The notes under the pieces are model-generated. The model was not told the origin of the DNA, ran no database searches, and worked only from the letters and a program-made list of their open reading frames with translations. This document shows positions 18,342-27,042 of a stretch of 64,000 nucleotides of DNA, in pieces. Position numbers and translations under genes: made by a program. Origin of the DNA: Flavobacteriales bacterium (GTDB lineage Bacteria > Bacteroidota > Bacteroidia > Flavobacteriales_D > Crocinitomicaceae); the NCBI GenBank assembly GCA_947470515.1, contig CANITF010000011.1, positions 22,131 through 86,130 on the forward strand, read 5' to 3'. Each line of letters opens with the position of its first letter. Position 1 is the stretch's first letter.

Positions 18342-18507
18342 TTGAATAATTTTTAAAAAGAAATCAAACAATTACAAAGCCCATTCCAAGTCAAAAAATC
18401 TACTTCAAGTTACTTCAAGTTACAAACATAATATATATTTTATTTTATAGTTAATAAGAAAATACTATATTAGCACCGAATTATAAATAACACTAACTAC
18501 TTAATTT

Positions 18508-19119
18508 ATGGAAAGAAAAAAAACCATTAAACGTGCGCGTGTACTATTGTCTACATTACCGCTCGCAGCTGCATTATTATTGAACTCATGCAGTTCTTAT
18601 CAGCACTCTTACAGAGTTTCAAACATTGCTGAAGAAAACATTGTTGTAACAAACAAAATTGCTGTTGACCTAAAAGTTGATTTAGGAAAAACGTGCAAAG
18701 GAAGTTCAGGGAGACACAAAAGTGTTAAAGATGCAAAAGACGCAGCATATTACGATGCGATTCAAGCAAATTCTATTCACGTATTAGTTGATCCAATTTA
18801 CAATGTACAAACAACTAGAACACTTTTTGGTCAAAAAAGCAGTGTTGAAGTTTATGGCTTTGCGGGATACTACAGAAATTCTAGAAGCTTAAAGTCTATT
18901 GAAGATGCTTTACGAGCTGAGAAGATTGAAAAAGATAAAGTTGCAATGCAATCTACTATTAAAAATTTCAAAGCTTTGGCTAATATCGGTGCGATGACAA
19001 CTGTTACTGAAGTTGAAAAATACCGAATTGATGAGAATTGTAAACCATGTTCAATCTACAAAACAGAAAACAGAACGAAGTCATCTGATGAATTCTTCAA
19101 ATTTGTTTCTAGACTTTAA
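18508..19119 (+). CDS. Lipoprotein, tandem paralogue 1
   Basis: 203 aa. N-terminal KKTIKRARVLLSTLPLAAALLLNSC is a basic n-region and hydrophobic core ending in a lipobox (LNSC), so it is a predicted lipoprotein. The body begins SSYQHSYRVSNIAEENIVVTNKIAVDLKVD, then GRHKSVKDAKDAAYYDAI and HVLVDPIYNVQT, and GFAGYYRNSRS. These blocks recur in the same order in the next gene, so the two are tandem duplicates. The C-terminus has CKPC and no extension. No named family recognised. The layout, with VDPIY and GFAGYY motifs, suggests a small structural envelope protein. Confidence 0.75.
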   Translation: MERKKTIKRARVLLSTLPLAAALLLNSCSSYQHSYRVSNIAEENIVVTNKIAVDLKVDLGKTCKGSSGRHKSVKDAKDAAYYDAIQANSIHVLVDPIYNVQTTRTLFGQKSSVEVYGFAGYYRNSRSLKSIEDALRAEKIEKDKVAMQSTIKNFKALANIGAMTTVTEVEKYRIDENCKPCSIYKTENRTKSSDEFFKFVSRL

Positions 19120-19152
19120 TCATTTATAAACCAACTATTTAAAATTATTAAG

Positions 19153-19926
19153 ATGAAAAATATTTTCAAAATACTAGCTGTTGGACTTGGACTTGTAACT
19201 ATTGGTTCTACAACGTCATGCAGTTCATACAAGCATTCATACAGACTTTCAGAAATTCCTGAAAAAAGTGTTGTTATTGCAGATAAAATTGGTGTTGAAT
19301 TAAGAGTTGACGAAAACAAAGTTATTCAAGCGTCTTCTGCTAAACGTCACAAATCACCAACTGATGCAAAAAACGAGGCATACTACAATGCAATTGTAAA
19401 CAACAATATTCACGTATTGGTTGATCCAATTTACAAGACACAAACATCTGCTCGAATCTTAATCTTCGGTGGAAAAAGTACTTCTACAGTTACTGGATTC
19501 GCAGGTTACTACGAAAACCCAAGATCTTTTAAAGAAGTTAAAGATGAGTTAGAAGCTGAAAACAAAGCGAAAGATCAAGAAGCTTTTGATCTTGCAATTA
19601 AGCAAATGAAGCAATTAAAAGATGATGGAATTATTAAAGCATCAACTTCAACTGCTGTTAGTTCTGAGAAAACAGTTAACGTTGATAAAATTGACAAACT
19701 TCAAACGTTAGAACTTACTACACTTAACGTAGAAGCTGAATATGAGTTGACAAAAACTACTGAAACTTCTTCTTTAGTTGATGAATACAACGCGTTCCTT
19801 AAAGGAGTTGAAAATCCTTCTTCTGTAGGTTTAGATGTTGATGCAGTTGATGCTTTAGCACAAAACGAAGTTGTTGTTAAGAAAGCAGGTCTTCTGAGCA
19901 AGTTAATGTTCTGGAAAAAGAAATAA
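19153..19926 (+). CDS. Lipoprotein, tandem paralogue 2
   Basis: 257 aa. Signal and lipobox: LVTIGSTTSC. The core aligns block by block with the preceding gene: SSYKHSYRLSEIPEKSVVIADKIGVELRVD, KRHKSPTDAKNEAYYNAI, HVLVDPIYKTQT and GFAGYYENPRS. It differs by a ~60-residue acidic C-terminal extension ending in LLSKLMFWKKK. It starts 33 bp after paralogue 1 and is followed at once by a strong terminator, so the two form a bicistronic unit. Function unknown. Confidence 0.75.
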   Translation: MKNIFKILAVGLGLVTIGSTTSCSSYKHSYRLSEIPEKSVVIADKIGVELRVDENKVIQASSAKRHKSPTDAKNEAYYNAIVNNNIHVLVDPIYKTQTSARILIFGGKSTSTVTGFAGYYENPRSFKEVKDELEAENKAKDQEAFDLAIKQMKQLKDDGIIKASTSTAVSSEKTVNVDKIDKLQTLELTTLNVEAEYELTKTTETSSLVDEYNAFLKGVENPSSVGLDVDAVDALAQNEVVVKKAGLLSKLMFWKKK

Positions 19927-19934
19927 GTGCCTTT

Positions 19935-19970
19935 AGGCAGCACAATAACGTGCTGCCTTAATTTTCTTTA
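19935..19970 (+). terminator. Rho-independent terminator after the lipoprotein pair
   Basis: A perfect 9-bp stem AGGCAGCAC / GTGCTGCCT (19935-19943 with 19950-19958), 6-nt loop AATAAC, then TTAATTTTCTTT. It lies 8 bp after the stop and before the next ATG, which supports the 19972 start of the next gene over an upstream in-frame ATG. Confidence 0.85.
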
Positions 19971-19971
19971 T

Positions 19972-20760
19972 ATGAAAAAAATACTGTTAATCAGTTTTTT
20001 GCTACTTACCTCTCTTCAGTTGTTTGCACAAAGTACTTCTGCTGCCCCAAAAAAGAAAGGTGTTCTTCCAGAAACATTGTTTAACCTAGATTTCAATGGA
20101 AGTTTTAGTTTTGATAATGGCAACCTAACAACGGGGATGCCTGTGAAAGCCTTGATTGGCTCAAAAAATACGGGTATTATAGTCGGGTTTCAGTCGTGCA
20201 AGATAGGAAGTAGCATAATTTTTAATAATGCGCCAACAGAAATAAATCCACTAGTTGTTCAGAATTATGACCCTAATGCCTATAATATTAATTCTAGTTA
20301 TAGATATTCTTACCCTTCATCCAGTTCATCCAGCTTAAATAAAGGTTTTGCGATTAGATTGGGATATCAGAAAGCGATTTTTAGAGGGCTTTATGCGAAC
20401 GCATCTTTAGACATCTCTAGAATAAAAGCGGATGTTCGCCATTCCTATTATGTTACATACGATTATTTTGATTCATGGTCTGGGTCTTATTACTCCACTG
20501 ATGCTTATCTTGGGGAAACAGAACTCGCCCGCACAATGTGGGGAATGCGCGTAAATGCTGGGCTTGGTTATACTATTAGTATTGGTAAAGCAAAAAAATT
20601 CTATTTGAATTATGAACTTATTTATTCAATTATAGACAAATCAAAAAGTAGTCAAGGTAAATTAAACATAATAGGAGGAATTGGTTTTAGAATTGGTTCT
20701 CCTGCAAAAACATCGATTGATGGAATAAAAGAGGTTAATACAGTTCCAGTAAAACTTTAA
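19972..20760 (+). CDS. Predicted outer-membrane beta-barrel-type protein
   Basis: 262 aa from ATG 19972. Signal peptide: KKILLISFLLLTSLQLFAQ. The body is built of alternating strands rich in aromatic residues (LNKGFAIRLGYQKAIFRGLYANASLDISRIKADV, VNAGLGYTISIGKAKKFYLNYELIYSII, KLNIIGGIGFRIGSP), as in small outer-membrane barrels, with a Ser/Tyr-rich loop in the middle. The last residues run on past the final strand. A start further upstream would read through the terminator hairpin and is rejected. Function unknown; the following hairpin terminates it. Confidence 0.65.
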   Translation: MKKILLISFLLLTSLQLFAQSTSAAPKKKGVLPETLFNLDFNGSFSFDNGNLTTGMPVKALIGSKNTGIIVGFQSCKIGSSIIFNNAPTEINPLVVQNYDPNAYNINSSYRYSYPSSSSSSLNKGFAIRLGYQKAIFRGLYANASLDISRIKADVRHSYYVTYDYFDSWSGSYYSTDAYLGETELARTMWGMRVNAGLGYTISIGKAKKFYLNYELIYSIIDKSKSSQGKLNIIGGIGFRIGSPAKTSIDGIKEVNTVPVKL

Positions 20761-20786
20761 AATACAACCACTATTCACTAAGAAAT

Positions 20787-20814
20787 GGCTGTCTCACATG
20801 GGTCAGCCTTTTTT
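20787..20814 (+). terminator. Intrinsic terminator after the barrel-like gene
   Basis: GGCTG (20787-20791) pairs with CAGCC (20804-20808), 12-nt loop, followed directly by TTTTTT. It lies 27 bp past the stop codon. Confidence 0.65.
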
Positions 20815-20882
20815 GTTCCAATAAGAATAAGTGAATGCATTCTTCGCATAATCATTAATGGTATGAACGAACGCAATTTCTA

Positions 20883-21869
20883 TTAAATCAATCCTTTTTC
20901 AATCAATAATTTCGCAATCTGAACGGCATTCGTTGCAGCTCCTTTTCGCAAATTATCTGCCACAATCCATAAATTCAATGTGTTTGCTTGGGATTCATCT
21001 CTGCGGATTCTTCCCACAAAAACGTCATCTTTACCTTCAGCATATTTCGGCATTGGATAGGAATTGGTCGTTGGGTCATCTTTTAATGTAATTCCTGATT
21101 GATTGTGCAATAAACGCCTAACATCCGCCAAATCAAAATCATTTTCGAACTCAATATTCACCGCTTCAGAATGACCTCCAACAACTGGAACGCGCACAGC
21201 CGTTGCGGTTACATTTATAGCTGGGTCTAAAATTTTTTTTGTCTCGTTGGTTAATTTCATTTCTTCTTTCGTGTAACCGTTCTCAAGGAATGAATCACAT
21301 TGTGGAATACAATTTTTATCTATAGCATAATTGTAAGTCATTTCTCCCAAAATGCCATTCCGCTCATTTTCCATTTGTTGAACGGCTTTTACACCAGTTC
21401 CAGTTATAGATTGGTATGTAGAAACAACAACCCGTTTAATTTTATATGCTTTGTGCAGCGGTGCCAATGTCAGAACCAGTTGAATTGTGCTGCAATTTGG
21501 ATTCGCAATGATTTTATCAGTAGCAGTTAATACATCACCATTAATTTCAGGAATCACCAATTTTTTTGTTGGATCCATTCTCCATGCTGAAGAATTGTCA
21601 ATAACAGTTGTGCCGACAGTAGCAAATTTTGGAGCCCATTCCAAAGAGGTTTCTCCGCCGGCAGAAAAAATCGCAATATCTGGTTTCATTTCGACCGCTG
21701 TTGCTAATCCAACAACCGTATATTTTAACCCGCCAAATTCTATTTCTTGTCCAACTGATTTTTCAGACGCAACAGGGATTAATTCAGTAATAGGAAAATT
21801 ATGTTCACGCAGAACTTTCAACATTACATTACCTACCATTCCTGTGGCACCAACAACTGCTATTCTCAT
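20883..21869 (-). CDS. asd: Aspartate-semialdehyde dehydrogenase
   Basis: 328 aa. Makes aspartate semialdehyde from aspartyl phosphate with NADPH, feeding lysine/diaminopimelate, threonine and methionine synthesis, in the cytosol. Seen: N-terminal nucleotide-binding motif VGATGMVG, IFSAGG, IDNSSAWRM, catalytic Cys126 in ANPNCSTIQ, STYQSITGTG, and RVPVVGGHSEAVNIEFE with the family His. Length is normal for the family. Convergent with the barrel-like gene and divergent from the lamin-tail protein. Confidence 0.95.
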   Translation of the reverse strand: MRIAVVGATGMVGNVMLKVLREHNFPITELIPVASEKSVGQEIEFGGLKYTVVGLATAVEMKPDIAIFSAGGETSLEWAPKFATVGTTVIDNSSAWRMDPTKKLVIPEINGDVLTATDKIIANPNCSTIQLVLTLAPLHKAYKIKRVVVSTYQSITGTGVKAVQQMENERNGILGEMTYNYAIDKNCIPQCDSFLENGYTKEEMKLTNETKKILDPAINVTATAVRVPVVGGHSEAVNIEFENDFDLADVRRLLHNQSGITLKDDPTTNSYPMPKYAEGKDDVFVGRIRRDESQANTLNLWIVADNLRKGAATNAVQIAKLLIEKGLI

Positions 21870-21894
21870 CTTAAATTTATTTTTAATCGTTTGC

Positions 21895-21902
21895 CAAAAT
21901 TA
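21895..21902 (-). promoter_or_regulatory. Candidate -7 box for asd
   Basis: On the minus strand TAATTTTG matches TAnnTTTG exactly, 25 bp before the asd ATG. A TTG 23 bp further upstream may be the -33 element. Confidence 0.4.
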
Positions 21903-21928
21903 GTATATTTAACAAACAAAAGAATCAA

Positions 21929-24517
21929 ATGAAATACGTATTAGCCTTTTTTATCTTTTTAACACATCAATCCATTTTTGGACAATTTACTGATAATTTT
22001 TCTGATGTGGATTTTACAAATAACCCAACTTGGATTGGCGACGATTCCGTATTTGTAGTTTTCGATAATATTGGAAATATGCAATTGAGATCGAACAAAA
22101 CAACTGCTAGTTCTAGTTTTTATTTGGCAACACCAAGTACGCAAGCAAGTAATGGACAGTGGGAATTCTTTACTCGACTTGCTTTTAATCCTTCTAGCGC
22201 AAATTTTGTGGATGTCTACTTGACTTCTGATCAATCGAATTTATTGAGTCCAATAATCAATGGATATTTTGTTAGAATTGGTGGAACAACGGATGAAATT
22301 TCTTTGTACAAAAAAGTGGCAGGTGTTGCAACAGAGATCTTGGATGGAATTGACGGCATAACCAATGTTTCCAACAATCTGGCAAAAATAAAAGTTACGT
22401 GTTCAGCAACAAATGATTGGGAATTGGAACGAGATCTCTCAGGCACTGGAGCAAGTTATTTTTCTGAAGGAATCATCAACGATGCATCAATTTTAACGAG
22501 CAGTTTTTTTGGTGTTTCAATCACGCAATCAACGGCAAGCTTTTTTCAGAAGCATTATTTTGATGATTTTTATATTGGACCAATCATATTTGATATTACT
22601 GCACCAGTGTTGGTTTCTGCATCTGCTCTAAGCGCAACAGAAATTGATGTAGTTTTTAATGAAGCAGTCACACAAATTTCAGCGGAAACAATTGGAAATT
22701 ATGGCATTTTACCTGCTCAAATGGTTTTAAACGCATTGTTAGATGGTATTGATCCAACTCTCGTTCATTTAACACTTACTCAACCCTTAACAAATGGAAC
22801 GACTTATACCTTGAACACAAATGCAATTGCTGATTTAGAGGGAAATATCTCAGGAAATCAATCTACACAATTCACCTTTTTAGTTGCTGAAACACCCGTA
22901 AAAGGAGATGTTGTTTTGTCAGAATTTGTATGCGATGAATCACCAACAATTGGTTTACCACAGGTTGAATATGTTGAAATTTACAACCGAAGCTCAAAAT
23001 ATTTTAACCTCCAAAATTGGAAATTAGGAGACGCTGCTTCCGATGGTACAATTCAGCAAACTTGGCTGGCTCCGGGTGAATATAAAATTCTTTGTTCAAC
23101 CTCAAATATTGATACATTCACGATGACAATTCCTGCCGGTGTAACAAGTTTTCCAAGTTTGAATAATGCCGGTGACGATCTTGTTTTGAAAGATGATAAT
23201 GGAATTATTTTAGATAAAATCTCCTACACAGATTCTTGGTACCAAGATCCGTTAAAAGCAGATGGTGGTTATTCTATTGAATTGATCAACCCAAATGACC
23301 CTTGTTCGGGAGAAGACAATTGGAAAGCGAGCATGGCTATTATTGGTGGAACACCTGGAGCGATTAATTCCGTTTACGATATAACTGCAGATACACAAGC
23401 GCCAGCGATTATTGAGTTGCTTGCTATCGCTCCGAATTTAGTGACGATAACGTTTAATGAGGGAATGGATTCGACTTTGTTAATGGATGCATTGGTATCA
23501 TTTTCTCCAAATTTGACAGTGTCTAACACGTATATTTTAGATCCTTTTCCATCTCAGTTTACGTATCAATTTGTAGAAAATTTGGTTGGTAGCCAAACCT
23601 ATACACTTCAATTAAATAACATTGCAGATTGTTGGATGAATACCACTTCACTTTCTGGCACTTTTGCCTTAGCTGAAAATCCAATTCTCGGGGATGTTAT
23701 AATCAACGAACTATTATTTGATCCTTATACAGGCGGATATGATTGGATTGAGGTTTATAATACGTCTTCAAAACTGATTGATTTAAATGAATGGCAAATA
23801 GCGAACTTTGACAATGACACAATCGCGAATAACAAAGTAATTGAAAGCCATTTTTTCCTTAAACCGAATGAATATGCTGTTATTGGAAAAGATTCGTCGT
23901 TTGTAAAACAAAATTATCCAGCTGCAATTACAGGGACTTTTGTAAAATCAGATTTGCCAAGCTTAAATGTTGATTCAAGTACTGTTTTTCTTATTTGGAA
24001 TTTTCAAATAATGGATAGGGTCTCTTATTCGAGTGATTGGCATTTTCAGCTCTTAGATGTTACGGATGGTGTTTCATTGGAAAGAATGGATCCACAAGGA
24101 ATTAGTAATGATCAAAATAATTGGCATTCTGCTGCAGAAGCAATAGGTTTTGGAACCCCAGGAGGAAAAAACTCGCAATATTATCCTGCACTTACAAATG
24201 GGGAGTTTTCGTTTACGAGTCCTACAGTTTCTCCTGATAACGATGGTTTTGAAGATGTTTTGCAAATTAATTATGAAATGTCAGAACCAAGTTTGTTAGG
24301 CACTTTTACTATTTATGACGACCGAGGAAGAAAAATCAGAGAATTATTTAAAAGTGAATTGTTGGCAACAAAAGGAACATTTACGTGGGATGGAGTAAGT
24401 GATTTAGAAACAAAAACAAGCATTGGAACTTACGTTGCAGTTTTTGAGGCTTATTCCTTGGATGGAGCCTTAATTTTTACAAAAAGAAAAGCATTTGTTG
24501 TGGCCGGAAGTCTATAA
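21929..24517 (+). CDS. Secreted lamin-tail-domain protein with Ig-like modules
   Basis: 862 aa. Signal peptide MKYVLAFFIFLTHQSIFGQ. Residues ~20-215 are a jelly-roll-like module. Around 220-315 and 480-580 are SbsA-type Ig-like domains (DITAPVLVSASALSATEIDVVFNEAV; TFNEGMDSTLLMDALVSF). Two lamin-tail domains follow the pattern: VVLSEFVCDE...VEYVEIYNRSSKYFNLQNWKL at ~325-455 and VIINELLFDP...DWIEVYNTSSKLIDLNEWQI at ~585-720. The C-terminus contains SPDNDGFEDVLQINY and a FlgD-like Ig domain with IYDDRGRKIREL...GTFTWDGVSD. This domain set recurs in Bacteroidota surface or secreted proteins of unknown function. No typical T9SS type A ending is seen; the FlgD-like tail may serve instead. Confidence 0.85.
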   Translation: MKYVLAFFIFLTHQSIFGQFTDNFSDVDFTNNPTWIGDDSVFVVFDNIGNMQLRSNKTTASSSFYLATPSTQASNGQWEFFTRLAFNPSSANFVDVYLTSDQSNLLSPIINGYFVRIGGTTDEISLYKKVAGVATEILDGIDGITNVSNNLAKIKVTCSATNDWELERDLSGTGASYFSEGIINDASILTSSFFGVSITQSTASFFQKHYFDDFYIGPIIFDITAPVLVSASALSATEIDVVFNEAVTQISAETIGNYGILPAQMVLNALLDGIDPTLVHLTLTQPLTNGTTYTLNTNAIADLEGNISGNQSTQFTFLVAETPVKGDVVLSEFVCDESPTIGLPQVEYVEIYNRSSKYFNLQNWKLGDAASDGTIQQTWLAPGEYKILCSTSNIDTFTMTIPAGVTSFPSLNNAGDDLVLKDDNGIILDKISYTDSWYQDPLKADGGYSIELINPNDPCSGEDNWKASMAIIGGTPGAINSVYDITADTQAPAIIELLAIAPNLVTITFNEGMDSTLLMDALVSFSPNLTVSNTYILDPFPSQFTYQFVENLVGSQTYTLQLNNIADCWMNTTSLSGTFALAENPILGDVIINELLFDPYTGGYDWIEVYNTSSKLIDLNEWQIANFDNDTIANNKVIESHFFLKPNEYAVIGKDSSFVKQNYPAAITGTFVKSDLPSLNVDSSTVFLIWNFQIMDRVSYSSDWHFQLLDVTDGVSLERMDPQGISNDQNNWHSAAEAIGFGTPGGKNSQYYPALTNGEFSFTSPTVSPDNDGFEDVLQINYEMSEPSLLGTFTIYDDRGRKIRELFKSELLATKGTFTWDGVSDLETKTSIGTYVAVFEAYSLDGALIFTKRKAFVVAGSL

Positions 24518-24622
24518 AGAATTAACGTTGTTGAAAAACCCTCCCCATTCAATGGTGGTGTAGTATTAAATTTTTAAAAAAGTTATCTAAAGATAAACTT
24601 ATAAGCGCTTCTCTTTTTGTTG

Positions 24623-24630
24623 TAATTTTG
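24623..24630 (+). promoter_or_regulatory. Candidate -7 box for the LETM1-related gene
   Basis: TAATTTTG, a perfect TAnnTTTG match 17 bp before the ATG. No TTG at the -33 position was seen. Confidence 0.35.
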
Positions 24631-24647
24631 CTACCAATAATTCTAAA

Positions 24648-25913
24648 ATGCTGCAACCAGGTTCAAAAGGATGGATTAATAAGTACTTCGATATGGTCGA
24701 TAAAGGCCAAATTGAACTCAACAACGAATTGCCAAAAAAAATTGCTAGAGAATCCTTTATTCATGCTGCACTTGGAAGAACAGGTATAATTTTTGGTTTT
24801 CCTTCTCGTTTGCATTACGCCAAAGATTTAGATGATTCAAAATGGACATCTGAAGAAAAGTTGAAATTACTTTTATTTGAATCGCATCTGTTAGTGTATA
24901 AAACAAAACAAGTAGAAGATTCTTTTGATCAAAATCATTTTATTGATTCATTGGTAGAATTTTATGGCAATTACAATGCTTCGTCGATCACCAAAATGTT
25001 TTCGTACTTTTTGAAAGAATCGGTTGAAGAAAAATTAGAGTCAATTCTAACAAAAAGAGTTGACATCAAAATGAATCTCTTAGACAATAAATTTTGGGTC
25101 AATTATTTGAATAATGTTTTCATCTATTTAGATGTTATACTTTTTAATGATTTTTTAGTAAACAAAAAATCGAGTACATTATACAACTATGATGAAATGG
25201 CAATGAATTCATTAAATGCAATTGCTTTAGCCTCTTTTTCAGATGGAGAAATTGAACACCAAGAAAGATCGATGTTTAAAGTGTTTTTAGCATCTGCAAA
25301 TTTATCTGATCTGCAGAGAGAAATAGTTGAAGCACGATTTGAAAAAGGAGGAGATTTTAATGACTTTACAGATCAATCGCAAACGAATTGGCTGTTTAAA
25401 CGATTCTTATTTGACCTTTCTGTATTCTTTATTTTTGCTAATCACAGCGCCGCTGCTGAAGAACAACAACATTTAAAAAAACTCTGTGCATTTTTAAACT
25501 TATCTGATAAAGAGTTCAATGAAGGCCTTGCACTAACAGAGCAATTCATCATAAATAATCAAGAAAAAATCCCTTTTTTAAAAACGTCGTCCTCAGTTGA
25601 AAAGGTATATAGCAGTTTGACAAAAAGATGGGTTAAAATACTCGGTCGAAATAAAGATAAATTAGCCGTTGAGTTGAAACAAAGTAAGGAACTCGTTTCA
25701 TTAATTCGAAAATCTGCCACGAAAGAGCTCACAAAAGAAGAGAAAGAAACAGTAAAAACGCAATTTAAGGATATCGTTAAATCAATGCCTTCTCTCGCTA
25801 TTTTTATGTTACCCGGCGGCGCTTTCCTATTGCCCCTTATTCTGAAAATAATCCCTGATTTAGTTCCTTCAGCATTTAGAGATAACGAGGTAGAAAAAGA
25901 AAAGATTAATTGA
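24648..25913 (+). CDS. LETM1-related biofilm-associated protein
   Basis: 421 aa. It matches the Bacteroidota family called LETM1-related biofilm-associated protein. N-terminal conserved block PGSKGWINKYF...ARESFIHAALGRTGIIFGFPSRL. The middle (~195-300) looks like a TerB-type helical domain: ALASFSDGEIEHQERSMFKVFLAS. The C-terminus (~340-410) is LETM1-like: KELTKEEKETVKTQFKDIVKSMPSLAIFMLPGGAFLLPLILKIIPDLVPSAFR, with a hydrophobic segment. Eukaryotic LETM1 is a mitochondrial inner-membrane protein; the bacterial role is unclear. It ends convergently with the glycosyltransferase gene, overlapping it by 8 bp. Confidence 0.85.
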   Translation: MLQPGSKGWINKYFDMVDKGQIELNNELPKKIARESFIHAALGRTGIIFGFPSRLHYAKDLDDSKWTSEEKLKLLLFESHLLVYKTKQVEDSFDQNHFIDSLVEFYGNYNASSITKMFSYFLKESVEEKLESILTKRVDIKMNLLDNKFWVNYLNNVFIYLDVILFNDFLVNKKSSTLYNYDEMAMNSLNAIALASFSDGEIEHQERSMFKVFLASANLSDLQREIVEARFEKGGDFNDFTDQSQTNWLFKRFLFDLSVFFIFANHSAAAEEQQHLKKLCAFLNLSDKEFNEGLALTEQFIINNQEKIPFLKTSSSVEKVYSSLTKRWVKILGRNKDKLAVELKQSKELVSLIRKSATKELTKEEKETVKTQFKDIVKSMPSLAIFMLPGGAFLLPLILKIIPDLVPSAFRDNEVEKEKIN

Positions 25914-27042
25914 CTTCCTTTTTGTCTGCTTGAAAGAGTAACTTTTGAAAGAGTTGACAATTCCGTGCATTATTGAAGTGTTTATTTATAAAAACTGAAC
26001 GTTCTTCAAATTCTTCAATTGTCAATGCGTCATTCATTAAACCAATATAATGTAATTTAAATTCTTTTGGGTCATTTGCAATTGTGCAGAATGATTCTAG
26101 CGAAGTACCAATAACCATATTATTATTGACGAGAATTTTTCCTGAACTGTAAATACAAGAAAGTAGTTTAAGTTTAATTCCAGAAGGAACAGAAGTATAT
26201 AAAACATGAATTTGTGCCTCTTGAATGAGTTGAAAGAGCTCTTTTTCATCAGGATTTTCAATAAGTTGAATCTCTTCTTTAAGGCAAATTTTCTTCAATT
26301 TCGCACTTGGATTTTTACCAGCAATAATCAATGGAAAAGTAGGGTCAATAACATTTTTCAACGCTTCAATAATCCATATAGCGGCGGACTCATTTTCAGG
26401 CACAGATAAATTGCCATGAAAAAGTGCAAATCTTTTCACTTTTGTAAATCTTCCTTGAAGATCTGGAATGGAAGCAGGCAAAACAAAAACATTGGAATTA
26501 ATTCGTTTTAATGCTGTGGCATCCGAATCTTTAATCGCTAAAATGTAGGTAGCTTTTGATAATATGGCCTGATATTTCTTAAGCTTGTTCGCTTCTTGTT
26601 GAAAGTAAAATTGTTTAATGAACGATGAATTTTTTTTTAATCCACGATAATATTCATCTTCTAAATTATGCATGCGGACAATGGTTGTGCGCTTTTGTAG
26701 TTCATTATTTTCTAAAAACCATGTGGTATGAATACCTTCAAAAAGAATGGGAAAATCATCTTTCAATAAATTATCAAGTAATTTTTTATTTTTCCGTGTT
26801 TGAACAATAAAAGGTCGACTTGAAAATAAATTCAAAAAGGAGCGTTTCCGGGAGTAATAAATAACGTTTCCAAATTGGTTAAGCTCAGCATGTTTCCCTC
26901 TGCCATACTCATACACATGAAGTGTTAAGTTGTAGCCAAGTTGGTGCAACGCTTTTATTCTATAAAACATATCAATTGCCCCGCCATAGTCAGCTGGAAA
27001 CGGGACGTCTAAACAAATAATATGTAGGTTCTTATTTTCCAA
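25906..27042 (-). CDS. GT-B type glycosyltransferase
   Basis: 378 aa. Two-domain GT-B layout: the N-terminal half begins NLHIICLDVPFPADYGGAIDMFYRI with a glycine-rich loop for acceptor or phosphate contacts, and the C-terminal half has FALFHGNLSVPENESAAIWI and FPLIIAGKNPSAKLKK, a typical donor-binding start. Late in the protein the family acidic motif is poor: the segment VLYTSVPSGIKLKLLSCIYSSGK stands where EPFG..-like residues are expected, with SGIKLKLL retained. It overlaps the upstream glycosyltransferase gene by 11 bp, so both are co-transcribed. Probable surface-polysaccharide or glycan synthesis; the sugar is unknown. Confidence 0.75.
   Translation of the reverse strand: MENKNLHIICLDVPFPADYGGAIDMFYRIKALHQLGYNLTLHVYEYGRGKHAELNQFGNVIYYSRKRSFLNLFSSRPFIVQTRKNKKLLDNLLKDDFPILFEGIHTTWFLENNELQKRTTIVRMHNLEDEYYRGLKKNSSFIKQFYFQQEANKLKKYQAILSKATYILAIKDSDATALKRINSNVFVLPASIPDLQGRFTKVKRFALFHGNLSVPENESAAIWIIEALKNVIDPTFPLIIAGKNPSAKLKKICLKEEIQLIENPDEKELFQLIQEAQIHVLYTSVPSGIKLKLLSCIYSSGKILVNNNMVIGTSLESFCTIANDPKEFKLHYIGLMNDALTIEEFEERSVFINKHFNNARNCQLFQKLLFQADKKEVN

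Noticed and set aside
18388..18422. Duplicated ACTTCAAGTT words upstream of the lipoprotein pair
   Set aside because: Only ten bases twice in tandem, no third copy and no promoter relation visible.
19927..19971. N-terminal extension of the barrel-like gene from ATG 19927
   Set aside because: It would read through a strong terminator hairpin and place a second Met before a perfect signal peptide.
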